DNA from: Aquimarina pacifica
Lineage (GTDB): Bacteria > Bacteroidota > Bacteroidia > Flavobacteriales > Flavobacteriaceae
Reading direction: 5' to 3'
Length of the DNA stretch: 64,000 nt
Assembly: GCF_000520955.1 (NCBI RefSeq)
Contig: NZ_JACC01000002.1
Span: 124,001 to 188,000, forward strand
Shown here: positions 35,229 through 44,166 of the stretch, piece by piece
Numbering within the stretch: the stretch's first letter is position 1
How the letters are laid out: every line of letters starts with the position of its first letter
The notes under the pieces: generated by a model
The model's database searches: none
Seen by the model: only the letters and a program-made list of their open reading frames with translations
What the model was told of the DNA's origin: nothing
Program-made: the position numbers and the translations under genes

Positions 35229-35717
35229 ATGAGTCAAAAACACGCCGTTGTACAAGGAGCAAAATGCAAATGTCAATTTGGAGATGTTCCTGATACCTTA
35301 CAAGTACTATCGAATACAAAAATCTATGCCAATGATAGCCAAGGTTCTCAAAAACTAATTGCTACCACAATGGAAATTGGCGGAGCGACATTTCAGGCAA
35401 ATACTTTTGGACAGTGCAAAATGCAACCCACAGGAAGTAGTTTTAAACCATGTCAAATTGTAATTACTAAATGGGATGGAGCTTATGAAGAAACCATGTT
35501 GAGTAATGGTAGTCAAGTACTATTAGAAGACAGCAAAGCTACCTGTCCTATCGGAGGAAGTCCTTGTATTAGTATCATTGATCATGGACAATCAACAGAA
35601 GGTTCTGCTGGCAGTGAACAAAATTCTAATGCCGGAGTTCAATCACAAGTAAACCCAATGGTGGACCTTGGAGATATGGAAGAAATTAAAATGGAAGTTA
35701 ATGTAACAGCAATATAG
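35229..35717 (+). CDS. DUF4280 PAAR-like spike-tip protein
   Basis: The 162-residue product has a DUF4280/PAAR-like core (about 4-115): AVVQGAKCKCQFGD, GGATFQANTFGQCKMQP, KPCQIVITKWDGAYEETMLSNGSQVLLEDSKATCPIGGSPCISI. The Cys-rich strands would bind a metal at the cone tip, as PAAR proteins do with zinc. The C-terminal tail (about 116-162) is low-complexity and hydrophilic and may contact cargo. It is 5 bases before the OmpA-domain effector gene, consistent with a tip plus cargo pair. Confidence 0.88.
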   Translation: MSQKHAVVQGAKCKCQFGDVPDTLQVLSNTKIYANDSQGSQKLIATTMEIGGATFQANTFGQCKMQPTGSSFKPCQIVITKWDGAYEETMLSNGSQVLLEDSKATCPIGGSPCISIIDHGQSTEGSAGSEQNSNAGVQSQVNPMVDLGDMEEIKMEVNVTAI

Positions 35718-35722
35718 AAATC

Positions 35723-38494
35723 ATGCCTAAAGGAATAGAAAAAATTAGAGTTATTGGCTATACAGATTATGCAAGTATGTTTATAAATAGCCCTTCCCCT
35801 GCTCCCAATGCGAGTCCTTTTTATTATGATTTTACCAATTCAAATTCTCAAGATAATTCGAATAATGATCATGAATATCCGCGTACATTTAATTTTAATG
35901 GTCCAGAAGGAATACAGTTAGAAGCAGAATACCATCCAGAAACACCCGAAAGTAGTCGTGGCAGAGCAAAATGGATTGTAGAACATGAAGGAGCAGGACC
36001 ATTTGATGCTTCCTATTCTCCAAAAGATATTGGTGATAAAGTTAAAATTGATATCGAAGCCAAATATTGTGGTAAAATACCTATGATCGTAGAGGCTTAT
36101 ATGAATACGCCTGAAAACCAATATCCTACTCAATTAAAATTTACCGCATATGCAACTCGAAAAATAGTAAAAGCCAAATGGGGCTCTTCTTCTATTAAAT
36201 ATGGGCAAGATGTAAGCTTAACAATTGATACCGAAGGACTCAATGGGCACGACCTTGAGGTACATGTCTTTAATATAGGTATGGGAGACAATGAGAATGC
36301 AGCAAAATATTATAGAAAGGTTCATAATGGTGTACTACAAATAAATATAAAAAACACATATAGTTGGAAGAAAGCTCATGGATATTTGCAAGAAGGTGAA
36401 GAAGAATACTATATAAGAATCAAGCAAAAAGGCAAAAAGGAATATTTAAAAGTACCTGGTAGTATTGAGAGTTTTGGAAAAATCAAGGTTAAAAATGAAA
36501 TTGTAAAAAGAACCGTTATACAGCCTTCATCTCCTAAACCTCTCAAAGTAGGTCAAACTGAAGTAAACTTAGAACGCTATGAACCATGTGGCTTTAAAGC
36601 GTTAACTTTTGTAGATGATGGAAAAAAAATTCCATTATTTGAAGAAGGAAAGTTAAAACTAGATAAAGAAAAAAGAAGTGAATTTCAATTTGAAGGAAAA
36701 ATTCACTTTGATTTTGATAAGTCTAAGATCAAGAAGGATGCTGAAAAAGTCCTTAATAGGATTGCCGAATTTCTGAATGCAAATCCATATGTACCCGCAG
36801 AATTAGGTGCACATTGTGATATTAGAGGTTCCCATGAGTATAATATAAGACTATCAAACCATAGGGCCGCTGCGGCAGTCGCATATCTTACTAAAAAAGG
36901 AGTTGCTAAACAAAGAATTACATCCAAAGGATATGGTAAAACAAGACTAATTCATCCTGGAGAACATATCCCAGAAGAATTACACGCAGAAAATAGACGA
37001 TTAACTGTTAGGTTTAAAGTTAAAGGACAAGACGCTCAAACTATAGGCTTTAATTCAATAGCAGGTAATGAAAATCTTAATCCAAAAAAGAAATTAACAT
37101 TAAAAATTGAAGAGTTTGCTGGTACGGCAAAATGTTTTAAAAAAGGAACAAACTTAGAACATAATACCGATGTGATTGTAATCGATCCTAAAGGAAAAAA
37201 ACAAACACATGATGGTATGTCTGATGTAGTACAAGAAATTTATGGCCCAATGACATCAATTGGTATTGCTCCAATAGATTTTATTTGGCCCCATAGTGTA
37301 CTACCGAATCAATACAAATATCACATCCATACTTGCAGGTATTATACTATTAAAGACAAACCAACCATTGAAGTCAAAGTATATCCTGACATCAAATGGG
37401 ATTTTCATATTTTTCTGAACCTAAGTAATAAATTAAGTGTTAAGTGGCAAAAATTAACTCCAGCTCAACATAAAGAAATGCAAAAGGAAGCTGGAAAAAT
37501 AGGTGCAGAAAAAAGATTAAAACGTACAGATATTGATTTTGGTGTAAAACTAGAAGCAAAATGGAATAAACAGAGTGAAACAAGCTATAAAGATGATTTT
37601 AATGTTGCTCCAAAATTCACAAAATCCATTAAACAGTTTTATGAAGTATTCAGTGCACTAAAAGAAGTTTCTAAATATATAACAGGGGAAACTAAAGGTA
37701 AAATTACAAAGACAAGAGTTGGCAAAGCAATGCCATTTAGTGTAGTTATAGAACCTCCAAATTTTTGTCTTGGTGCAGAATGGCAATGCTCAAGAGGTGT
37801 TAAAAATGACAAACCCTCTACTGAGATTGGTACCGAAATTAAATTTTACCTAAAAGCAGAGCCTCTTATAAAATTAGAATTAGTAATTGATTTATTAGCC
37901 CTTGCCATTAATGCTGCAGTTGGAGTTGCCACAGGAGGAACAGGTAACGTAGCTGCTAGCAAATTACTTGCAGAGGTAAGAGATTGGCTTTCTGATGATG
38001 ACCATCCTATTACAGTCAAAATGTATATAGAACTTGTTCTATCCGGAGAAATTAAAGCAGAGACCAATTTCACTTACCACACTGCAGCTCCCAATCAGGG
38101 AAGTATGGCCGTAAACACAACTGTGGGAATAACTTTTAGAGCAGGAATAGAGGTTAAAGCAGCTTATGCAGCTTATGGAGTTGAATTTTATGCATTGGGA
38201 GAAGCAAGTGCAAAAGGAGAAGGTTCAATAACGTTTGGACATGAATTAAAATATATCGGAACCTCTAATGGGGGGTCCCTAAACTATTTACCAAAACTAT
38301 TATTTGATGGAATTAAAGTAACAGTAGTGGTAAAAGCAGAAGTAGGAATGTCAATTAGAAAAAGTTGGTTTAACTTTGATAAAAGTAAGAAATTAGCAAA
38401 CTTTAACAAAGAATACCAAGTAGTGAAAGCCTTCGATATATTAGAAAAAATAGCAAGAGATACCGTATCAATACCATTGATTAAGAAAGTATAA
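35723..38494 (+). CDS. Candidate T6SS effector with OmpA-type peptidoglycan-binding domain
   Basis: The 923-residue product lacks any signal peptide although it has an OmpA domain (about 325-432; IHFDFDKSKIKKDAEKVL, HCDIRGSHEYNIRLSNHRAAAAVAYL, YGKTRL, ENRRLTV). The usual diaminopimelate contacts are kept (D366, R381). N-terminal to it are Ig-like beta regions (about 145-240; AKWGSSSIKYGQDVSLTIDTEGLNG). C-terminal to it is a long region with a hydrophobic stretch (about 717-748; VIDLLALAINAAVGVATGG) flanked by amphipathic beta strands (about 760-885). Without a signal peptide it should leave by the T6SS, dock on the prey wall, and act there, perhaps on membranes. A lipoprotein gene 10 bases downstream is the likely immunity gene. 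Confidence 0.6.
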   Translation: MPKGIEKIRVIGYTDYASMFINSPSPAPNASPFYYDFTNSNSQDNSNNDHEYPRTFNFNGPEGIQLEAEYHPETPESSRGRAKWIVEHEGAGPFDASYSPKDIGDKVKIDIEAKYCGKIPMIVEAYMNTPENQYPTQLKFTAYATRKIVKAKWGSSSIKYGQDVSLTIDTEGLNGHDLEVHVFNIGMGDNENAAKYYRKVHNGVLQINIKNTYSWKKAHGYLQEGEEEYYIRIKQKGKKEYLKVPGSIESFGKIKVKNEIVKRTVIQPSSPKPLKVGQTEVNLERYEPCGFKALTFVDDGKKIPLFEEGKLKLDKEKRSEFQFEGKIHFDFDKSKIKKDAEKVLNRIAEFLNANPYVPAELGAHCDIRGSHEYNIRLSNHRAAAAVAYLTKKGVAKQRITSKGYGKTRLIHPGEHIPEELHAENRRLTVRFKVKGQDAQTIGFNSIAGNENLNPKKKLTLKIEEFAGTAKCFKKGTNLEHNTDVIVIDPKGKKQTHDGMSDVVQEIYGPMTSIGIAPIDFIWPHSVLPNQYKYHIHTCRYYTIKDKPTIEVKVYPDIKWDFHIFLNLSNKLSVKWQKLTPAQHKEMQKEAGKIGAEKRLKRTDIDFGVKLEAKWNKQSETSYKDDFNVAPKFTKSIKQFYEVFSALKEVSKYITGETKGKITKTRVGKAMPFSVVIEPPNFCLGAEWQCSRGVKNDKPSTEIGTEIKFYLKAEPLIKLELVIDLLALAINAAVGVATGGTGNVAASKLLAEVRDWLSDDDHPITVKMYIELVLSGEIKAETNFTYHTAAPNQGSMAVNTTVGITFRAGIEVKAAYAAYGVEFYALGEASAKGEGSITFGHELKYIGTSNGGSLNYLPKLLFDGIKVTVVVKAEVGMSIRKSWFNFDKSKKLANFNKEYQVVKAFDILEKIARDTVSIPLIKKV

Positions 38495-38504
38495 ACCTTA
38501 ACAA

Positions 38505-39242
38505 ATGATTACAAAAAAGAAAATATTAGTAATTAAAAGTGCATTATTACTCATGACAATTACAAGCAGTTGTACTTCGCAAGTACAATCAGATTTTGAT
38601 TTAGCAAAAGATGCATTAAGACAGCATTCAAAAACCATTACTAGCCAAAATATAAAAAAACTAAACTCTGCTATTCCATTTGAGGCCAGCCATGATATAA
38701 TTGAAACACCATCAGAAAAAGTGCTCCAATTTAGTGGAGTAGACTTTTCAGGTTATGTAAAAAAAGATAAAAAGCTAGGAAAGAATCGAGTTATATTTAC
38801 TTTTCCCAAAAAAGATAGTATAATCGGTATGTATCAACTACATGTTTATCAGACTAAAAAGAGTTCGGCATTAGCTCAAACTTTAGAAAAACTATTTGGA
38901 AAAGCAGAATTTACATCATTCAATACTAAGGAAGATAAAGTTTCGGGCAATTATGAAGGTAAAATATGGATTGATAAAAAAAATGAAATAAGTTACTTGC
39001 TACAAATGGGAAAGTCAACAATATATCAAGAAGAAATAGTTGAAGCATCTTTATATGTTGTAGACAACAAACAAGAACAATATTTCGATTGGATTTCTAC
39101 TTCACCTCCTTTTAGCTTTTATGGAGATTATATTGATTATAAAAACCATTTCGAAAAACCGGAAGATTATTCGTATGAATTATTCGTAAAAGAAAAATTA
39201 GAAAAAGGAACAGATAGATACCAGTTATTAACAGAATGGTAA
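38505..39242 (+). CDS. Lipoprotein, candidate immunity protein for the OmpA-domain effector
   Basis: The 245-residue product has a lipoprotein signal (LLLMTITSSC, Cys23). The mature part is mixed alpha/beta, basic in places (VKKDKKLGKNR), ending PFSFYGDYIDYKN and a C-terminal acidic/helical tail. I recognise no family. It starts 10 bases after the putative effector gene on the same strand, and periplasm-facing lipoproteins are common partners of periplasm-acting T6SS toxins. The immunity role is inference from order and location. Confidence 0.5.
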   Translation: MITKKKILVIKSALLLMTITSSCTSQVQSDFDLAKDALRQHSKTITSQNIKKLNSAIPFEASHDIIETPSEKVLQFSGVDFSGYVKKDKKLGKNRVIFTFPKKDSIIGMYQLHVYQTKKSSALAQTLEKLFGKAEFTSFNTKEDKVSGNYEGKIWIDKKNEISYLLQMGKSTIYQEEIVEASLYVVDNKQEQYFDWISTSPPFSFYGDYIDYKNHFEKPEDYSYELFVKEKLEKGTDRYQLLTEW

Positions 39243-39375
39243 TCCATTATAAACTGAAGGCACGTTACATCAAAACCTTTTAACTAACACAATATAGCTA
39301 TTAGAACTACTTAATTTATTTAAAGAAGTTTTTAAATAGTTTACAATAACAAAATCAAAATTTCATTTGGACATT

Positions 39376-40155
39376 ATGACAACACAACCTTATTACATGA
39401 TTGAATTTACAGCAGCATCCTGTTTATTTGAAATTCGGGTTAATGACAATCCAATGATTACCCTAAATTTGAAAGGACAAATGTCTACAAAAATACCTGT
39501 TAATCACGGTATATCTAAAACAGGTCCTTTAGAAATATCTATTAAAGTTTTACCTGTTTTGGGAGAAACTTTTTTAACCACAACCTCTTTTTTAGAATAT
39601 GACATCTCACTATTCGATGTTTCAACCGGTTTTGAAGAGGTAGAACAAATAGGAAATTATAAAACTACTCAAGTACAAGACAACACATCTGTTAGTTTGA
39701 TAACTGATACCAAGCTATATACAGCAACTGTTCCCTATAAAATGAATGCACATTGGGAAAATGGACTAGACATTGCAGATATAAAAGATTTGAATTCAAG
39801 ACTTAGAAATACATTTAATAATATCATTGATACTATTAAAAAAAGAGATTATAGTACATACCAAGAAATAATTACTCAGAAGGAATATAATATTTCTACA
39901 TCCATGTATCTTACCCAAAGAGAATCTCAAGCACGAATAAAAAGATTAATAAGGGATTTTGAGAATGGATACAATGTTTTAGAATTTCCTGAAAATGTAG
40001 TTCCAATAACCTCTGCCTACGGAAAAAAAGTAACTCTAAAACGTTTGGATGGTGATCCTGCTTTGAGCTATGGCAATATCGAAGAGCAAGAACAGATTAT
40101 GCTTGATCTAGAATTCTATTGGTCCAAAGAGTCAAATAAGTTTGAAGTTATTTAG
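39376..40155 (+). CDS. Unrecognised cytoplasmic protein in T6SS region
   Basis: I chose the ATG at 39376 (259 residues, MTTQPYYMIEFTAASC); the TTG at 39367 is less likely. The product has a beta-rich N-terminal half (for example LFEIRVNDNPMITLNLKGQM) and a helical middle (LNSRLRNTFNNIIDTIKKRDY), no signal peptide and no membrane segment. Near the C-terminus YALSYGN-like DPALSYGN and LDLEFYWSKE occur. No family is recognised. It lies after the lipoprotein gene and before the GIDE-like membrane protein, so it may belong to either unit. Confidence 0.5.
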   Translation: MTTQPYYMIEFTAASCLFEIRVNDNPMITLNLKGQMSTKIPVNHGISKTGPLEISIKVLPVLGETFLTTTSFLEYDISLFDVSTGFEEVEQIGNYKTTQVQDNTSVSLITDTKLYTATVPYKMNAHWENGLDIADIKDLNSRLRNTFNNIIDTIKKRDYSTYQEIITQKEYNISTSMYLTQRESQARIKRLIRDFENGYNVLEFPENVVPITSAYGKKVTLKRLDGDPALSYGNIEEQEQIMLDLEFYWSKESNKFEVI

Positions 40156-40341
40156 ATCTCCTAAACCAATCTCCTTTTTTTCAAAAGTTGATATATTACA
40201 AAATAACTTGATGATTCATCTATAAATAAGTACAAACAAATCCTATACTTGATACCTTTGATACAAAACCAAAATTTCATTAAAGTATCAAAGCCATGAA
40301 CAACTAGGGTGAATTTTATTTTCAACTACTAAAGCAGTCAG

Positions 40342-41436
40342 ATGGATGGACTAATTACCATACTTACTAAAGAAATCAATTGGATAGAAACCCTGTTTCT
40401 TACGGTATTTTCTCTAGGCATAGCACTGTTTTATACGCTAGCCGTTAGAAGTCTGTATAAAATAAAGTATAAACCTATTTGGCTATTTTTTGTTTTATTC
40501 CCCTGCATTATAATTATCACAAAATTAATTACTCCTAACATAGTACTTGCTGTGTTCTTTACACTTTTTGCTAGTCTTTTTATACTATTTATTTTTGGTT
40601 TTGTATACCGTTTTATAAATGATGTCATTATTACTTCAAGAAAAACAGTAAATACAGAGAAAAAGGGATCCGTTCTTTTTTCTACCATTACAACAATAGG
40701 TGTATCTATTTTAGGTTTAATTGGCATGTTCTTTCTGGGGCCCTATGCACTAATCTTTGTTTTCCTTTTCGTTATTTTCAAAAACATCTTATTTCCAGGA
40801 TCAAAGGATAATTTTTTAAAACTACAATCTATATTACCTACATCAAAAATTAGGTCAATGGCAATGGGGTTAGTAGAAATTACTGGAAAAGTAAAAATGA
40901 TTGACCCTATAGAATCAAGACTTGAAAAAAAAGAATGTATAGGTTATACCTACCGGGTAGAATCAATATCTCGAGATAAAGATGGAAAAAAATCTTATTC
41001 TACCATAAAATACGAAACCATATGCAATCCTTTTTTAGTCGATGATACTACTGCAGAAGCTTTTATAAATAATAAAGATTTAGAATTATTAAATCTAGAA
41101 ACAGATATTCAATACAGTAATTCAAATAAAAGATATACGCAATGCATCCTAAAAAATAACGATGAAGTTCTCATTATCGGAAAAGCGACTATAGGAAAAC
41201 AAAGACATACCTTAGAAAAAGAACCTATAAAAAATGTGTTTGGACTAATGCCTGTAAAATCTGTCTCTCGATGGAATATCCTTTTACCTCTTAGAGAAAA
41301 TGCATATCAATATGGCATAGTTCTTTTGCTGGCAATTGCTTGTATCCTTATCGCAGATATAACAATAGAAAACGATACTGTATTGTTACGATTCAATACT
41401 TTTTCCTTCAATTTTACAGAACTATTTAACTTTTAA
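40342..41436 (+). CDS. Membrane protein with GIDE/BAM-like domain
   Basis: The 364-residue product has about four hydrophobic segments at the N-terminus (15-35, 45-65, 70-95, 110-150) and one at the C-terminus (about 325-345). Between them lies a domain starting SKIRSMAMGLVEITGKVKMIDPIESRLEKKECIGYTYRVE, which matches the GIDE-type (MULAN E3 ligase-like) domain found in prokaryotic membrane proteins without a RING finger. These genes very often neighbour LemA, as here (9 bases before). Function is unknown; an envelope stress or signalling role is assumed by association with LemA. Confidence 0.75.
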   Translation: MDGLITILTKEINWIETLFLTVFSLGIALFYTLAVRSLYKIKYKPIWLFFVLFPCIIIITKLITPNIVLAVFFTLFASLFILFIFGFVYRFINDVIITSRKTVNTEKKGSVLFSTITTIGVSILGLIGMFFLGPYALIFVFLFVIFKNILFPGSKDNFLKLQSILPTSKIRSMAMGLVEITGKVKMIDPIESRLEKKECIGYTYRVESISRDKDGKKSYSTIKYETICNPFLVDDTTAEAFINNKDLELLNLETDIQYSNSNKRYTQCILKNNDEVLIIGKATIGKQRHTLEKEPIKNVFGLMPVKSVSRWNILLPLRENAYQYGIVLLLAIACILIADITIENDTVLLRFNTFSFNFTELFNF

Positions 41437-41445
41437 TATAATTGT

Positions 41446-42006
41446 ATGAGCAAACTTATAGGAATCTTAATAATTGTTTTGATACTAGTGGGTATTATTA
41501 GCTACTTAATACGTATATATAACAAACTTATTATGCTCAAATTTAATGTAGACAAATCATTTGCTAACATTGACGTAATACTAAAACAACGTGCTGATGA
41601 AATTCCTAACTTAATAGAAATTATTAAACAATATAAAGGATATGAGCAAGAGACATTAGAAAAACTCACTCTTATTAGGACACAATATATGAGAAGTACG
41701 TCTCCTGATGAAAAAGTAAAACTACAAAATGACATGTCAAAAATGTTATCTAATATTCTAGTAGTTTCAGAAAACTATCCTGACCTAAAAGCGAATACTT
41801 CTTTTGTAGCCCTTCAACAACGGGTATCACAACTCGAAGATCATATTGCCGATAGACGTGAATTTTTTAATGAAAGTGTTAATATGTATAACATAGGTAT
41901 CACAGAATTTCCGAATGTTCTTATTGCTAAACCTATCAATTATAAACAAAAAAATCTATTAGAAATTTCTGATCAAGAAAAAGCATATCATGGAATTAAG
42001 TTTTGA
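41446..42006 (+). CDS. lemA: LemA family protein
   Basis: The 186-residue product has one N-terminal transmembrane helix (about 5-23, IGILIIVLILVGIISYLI) followed by the helical LemA body: LIMLKFNVDKSFANIDVILKQRADEIPNLIEIIKQYKGYEQETLEKL, then YPDLKANTSFVALQQRVSQLEDHIADRREFFNESV and MYNIGITEFPNVLIA. All family blocks are in order and length is typical. It follows the GIDE-like gene by 9 bases and overlaps the next membrane gene by 17 bases. LemA function in bacteria is not settled. Confidence 0.92.
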   Translation: MSKLIGILIIVLILVGIISYLIRIYNKLIMLKFNVDKSFANIDVILKQRADEIPNLIEIIKQYKGYEQETLEKLTLIRTQYMRSTSPDEKVKLQNDMSKMLSNILVVSENYPDLKANTSFVALQQRVSQLEDHIADRREFFNESVNMYNIGITEFPNVLIAKPINYKQKNLLEISDQEKAYHGIKF

Positions 42007-42367
42007 ATACTTTGGTTTTTTAAAAATTCTAGATGAAACTCCTGAAATAATGATTTTCGCCACGGCCTTTGGCACTCCCATACTGATGCTTATTATAAGT
42101 CCAATTGCAAAATTGTACCGAAGCAGTCCTGTAAAAGAGACCATAAACATGATACTATTCGGTAGTTTGACTATTGGTTGGATTGGTGGTTTTGTATTAA
42201 TGATCATACTATCATTTGGTGATATTTCTGGTATAAAATTGTTCCTTATTTGGATCTTATGGATCATTACTGTTTTCTTTTTTGTGGGGGCAAATAACAA
42301 AACATTGCTAAAATTATATAACTCAGAAATAAAAGAACGTATTAATAAAGATAAAGACTCGGGGTAA
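41990..42367 (+). CDS. Small membrane protein coupled to lemA
   Basis: The 125-residue product has three hydrophobic helices (about 19-38, 52-75, 82-100) and a charged C-terminal tail (LYNSEIKERINKDKDSG). Its ATG lies 17 bases inside the lemA end, which implies coupled translation and a shared job with LemA and the GIDE-like protein. No family is recognised. It ends the rightward run and faces recN convergently. Confidence 0.65.
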   Translation: MELSFEYFGFLKILDETPEIMIFATAFGTPILMLIISPIAKLYRSSPVKETINMILFGSLTIGWIGGFVLMIILSFGDISGIKLFLIWILWIITVFFFVGANNKTLLKLYNSEIKERINKDKDSG

Positions 42368-42434
42368 AACACCTTTGATCCTAATTCAACTTAAATTAAG
42401 TAACTTGGTATTAAGAATTAAAAAGATTTTTGAT

Positions 42435-44087
42435 CTAAACCAACAAAGACTTGGCGTGAGTCATCGCAGAATCAGAAATATTTTTACCTCCTATCATTTC
42501 GGCAATTTCTTTGATTCGCTCTTCTTGCGTTAGTAACTTGAGTTGTGTAATTGTTGTAGCATTGACATCCTCTTTATACACCTTATACTGGTATTGACCT
42601 TTTGCTGCTATCTGAGGTAAATGAGTAATGCTAAACACTTGCAAGTTTTTACTCATAGTCATCATTAAATCTGCCATTTTTTGAGCAACCTCTCCCGATA
42701 CACCGGTATCTATTTCATCAAAAATAATGGTTGGAAGTTGAGAATATCTAGAAAGAATTGATTTGATAGCAATCATGATTCTTGACAATTCACCTCCAGA
42801 GGCAACTTTTTTAAGTGCTCCGTAGGCACCTCCTTTATTAGCAGAAAATAAAAATACCAATGCATCTTTACCATTTGTCAAATAATTCTCCTGTAGATTT
42901 ACAGAAGCTTCAAAAGAAGCATTTGGCATCCCCAGCGCCTTTAGAATATCCTCTAATTCTTTAATTAATTTTGGTAATGCTTTACTTCTCTTTTTATGAA
43001 TTTTTTCGGCAACTGAGTCTAGTTGTAATTCTATTTTAGAGATCTCATTTTTTATCTGCTCTATATCTTCAGTGAGTGATTCTGTCTTAGAAACTTTTTC
43101 TTTTAATTCTGCCATTAAAACCAATAACTCATCTATATCAGAAGCAGTATGCTTAACTTGTAAATTATGAATCAACTGTAACCGTTGACTTGTTTCTTCT
43201 AATGACTGAGGATCTACGTCGAGTCTTTCTAATTCATTTTGAAGAGATACCTGTATATCCTTTAATTCTATATGTACACTTTGAATTCGTTCAGAAAGTT
43301 CTTTTAAAGAACTCGAATAAGATGAAATTCTAGAAAGGTTGCTATTCACAGTACTTAATTGATCAAGCACTCCTATTTCTTCAGAATTAACTATGGACAC
43401 TGCTCCCGAAAGTTGCTCCTGGATTTCTTCGATATTATTGAGGCGTTGATAGCGTTCTTCTAATGCTTCTAATTCGCCAGAGGTAAGCTTAGCTTCCTCT
43501 AACTCTTTAAGCAAAAAAGCATTATAATCATACTCCTTAGTAAATGTTTCCTGATTAGCGATAAGCGCATCTACTTCTTTTCTTTTTTCTTTTAGTAAAC
43601 GAAGTCCTCTTTTATAAGATTCTATTTCTCGATCAGCTCCAGCTAAAGCATCTAATACATCAAACTGAAAATCATTGGTAGTTATTTCTAATGTTTGATG
43701 TTGACTATGAATATCGATAAGATTCTCTCCCAATGCACTTAGAGATTGTAAGGTAACGGGGCTATCGTTTATAAATGCTCTCGATTTACCAGAAGGTAAT
43801 ATCTCTCTGCGAATAATTGTTTCATCTTCATAATCTAAGTCTAGTTCTTCAAATACAGCATTAAGATTATATTTCTGAACATCAAAAACACCTTCAATAA
43901 TACATTTTTTTGAACTGTCTTTGACACTTGTAAGATCGGCTCTTTTCCCTAAAAGCAAACCCAAAGCACCTAGTAATAAAGATTTACCGGCTCCTGTTTC
44001 TCCAGTAATAGTTGTTAAACCAGAATCAAAAGACACTTGCAATTGTTCTATTAACGCGAAATTTGTTATAGACAGACCTTGTAACAA
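42435..44087 (-). CDS. recN: DNA repair protein RecN
   Basis: The 550-residue product is an SMC-like ATPase: the Walker A motif GETGAGKSLLLGAL lies near residues 29-42, two long coiled-coil arms span about 150-370, and the C-terminal part has the signature GALKKVASGGELSRIMIAIKS and Walker B TIIFDEIDTGVSGEVAQKM. RecN helps repair double-strand breaks. It ends the leftward bamD-rpoZ-coaBC-porD-recN run, 79 bases after porD, an order common in Bacteroidetes. Confidence 0.95.
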   Translation of the reverse strand: MLQGLSITNFALIEQLQVSFDSGLTTITGETGAGKSLLLGALGLLLGKRADLTSVKDSSKKCIIEGVFDVQKYNLNAVFEELDLDYEDETIIRREILPSGKSRAFINDSPVTLQSLSALGENLIDIHSQHQTLEITTNDFQFDVLDALAGADREIESYKRGLRLLKEKRKEVDALIANQETFTKEYDYNAFLLKELEEAKLTSGELEALEERYQRLNNIEEIQEQLSGAVSIVNSEEIGVLDQLSTVNSNLSRISSYSSSLKELSERIQSVHIELKDIQVSLQNELERLDVDPQSLEETSQRLQLIHNLQVKHTASDIDELLVLMAELKEKVSKTESLTEDIEQIKNEISKIELQLDSVAEKIHKKRSKALPKLIKELEDILKALGMPNASFEASVNLQENYLTNGKDALVFLFSANKGGAYGALKKVASGGELSRIMIAIKSILSRYSQLPTIIFDEIDTGVSGEVAQKMADLMMTMSKNLQVFSITHLPQIAAKGQYQYKVYKEDVNATTITQLKLLTQEERIKEIAEMIGGKNISDSAMTHAKSLLV

Positions 44088-44166
44088 AGAATAGAGAAAT
44101 TTTATTATTTAAATTATTGAAGTAAAGATACTACAGTTTTAAAAGGATTTCAAAATAAAGTGTTTA

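Noticed and set aside
35723..38494. Calling the OmpA-domain protein TssR
   Set aside because: TssR should be exported across the inner membrane, but this protein has no signal peptide and lies after the PAAR-like gene in the effector run.
40431..40727. 98-codon minus-strand frame opposite the GIDE-like gene
   Set aside because: A shadow frame across transmembrane codons of the real gene, with no start context.
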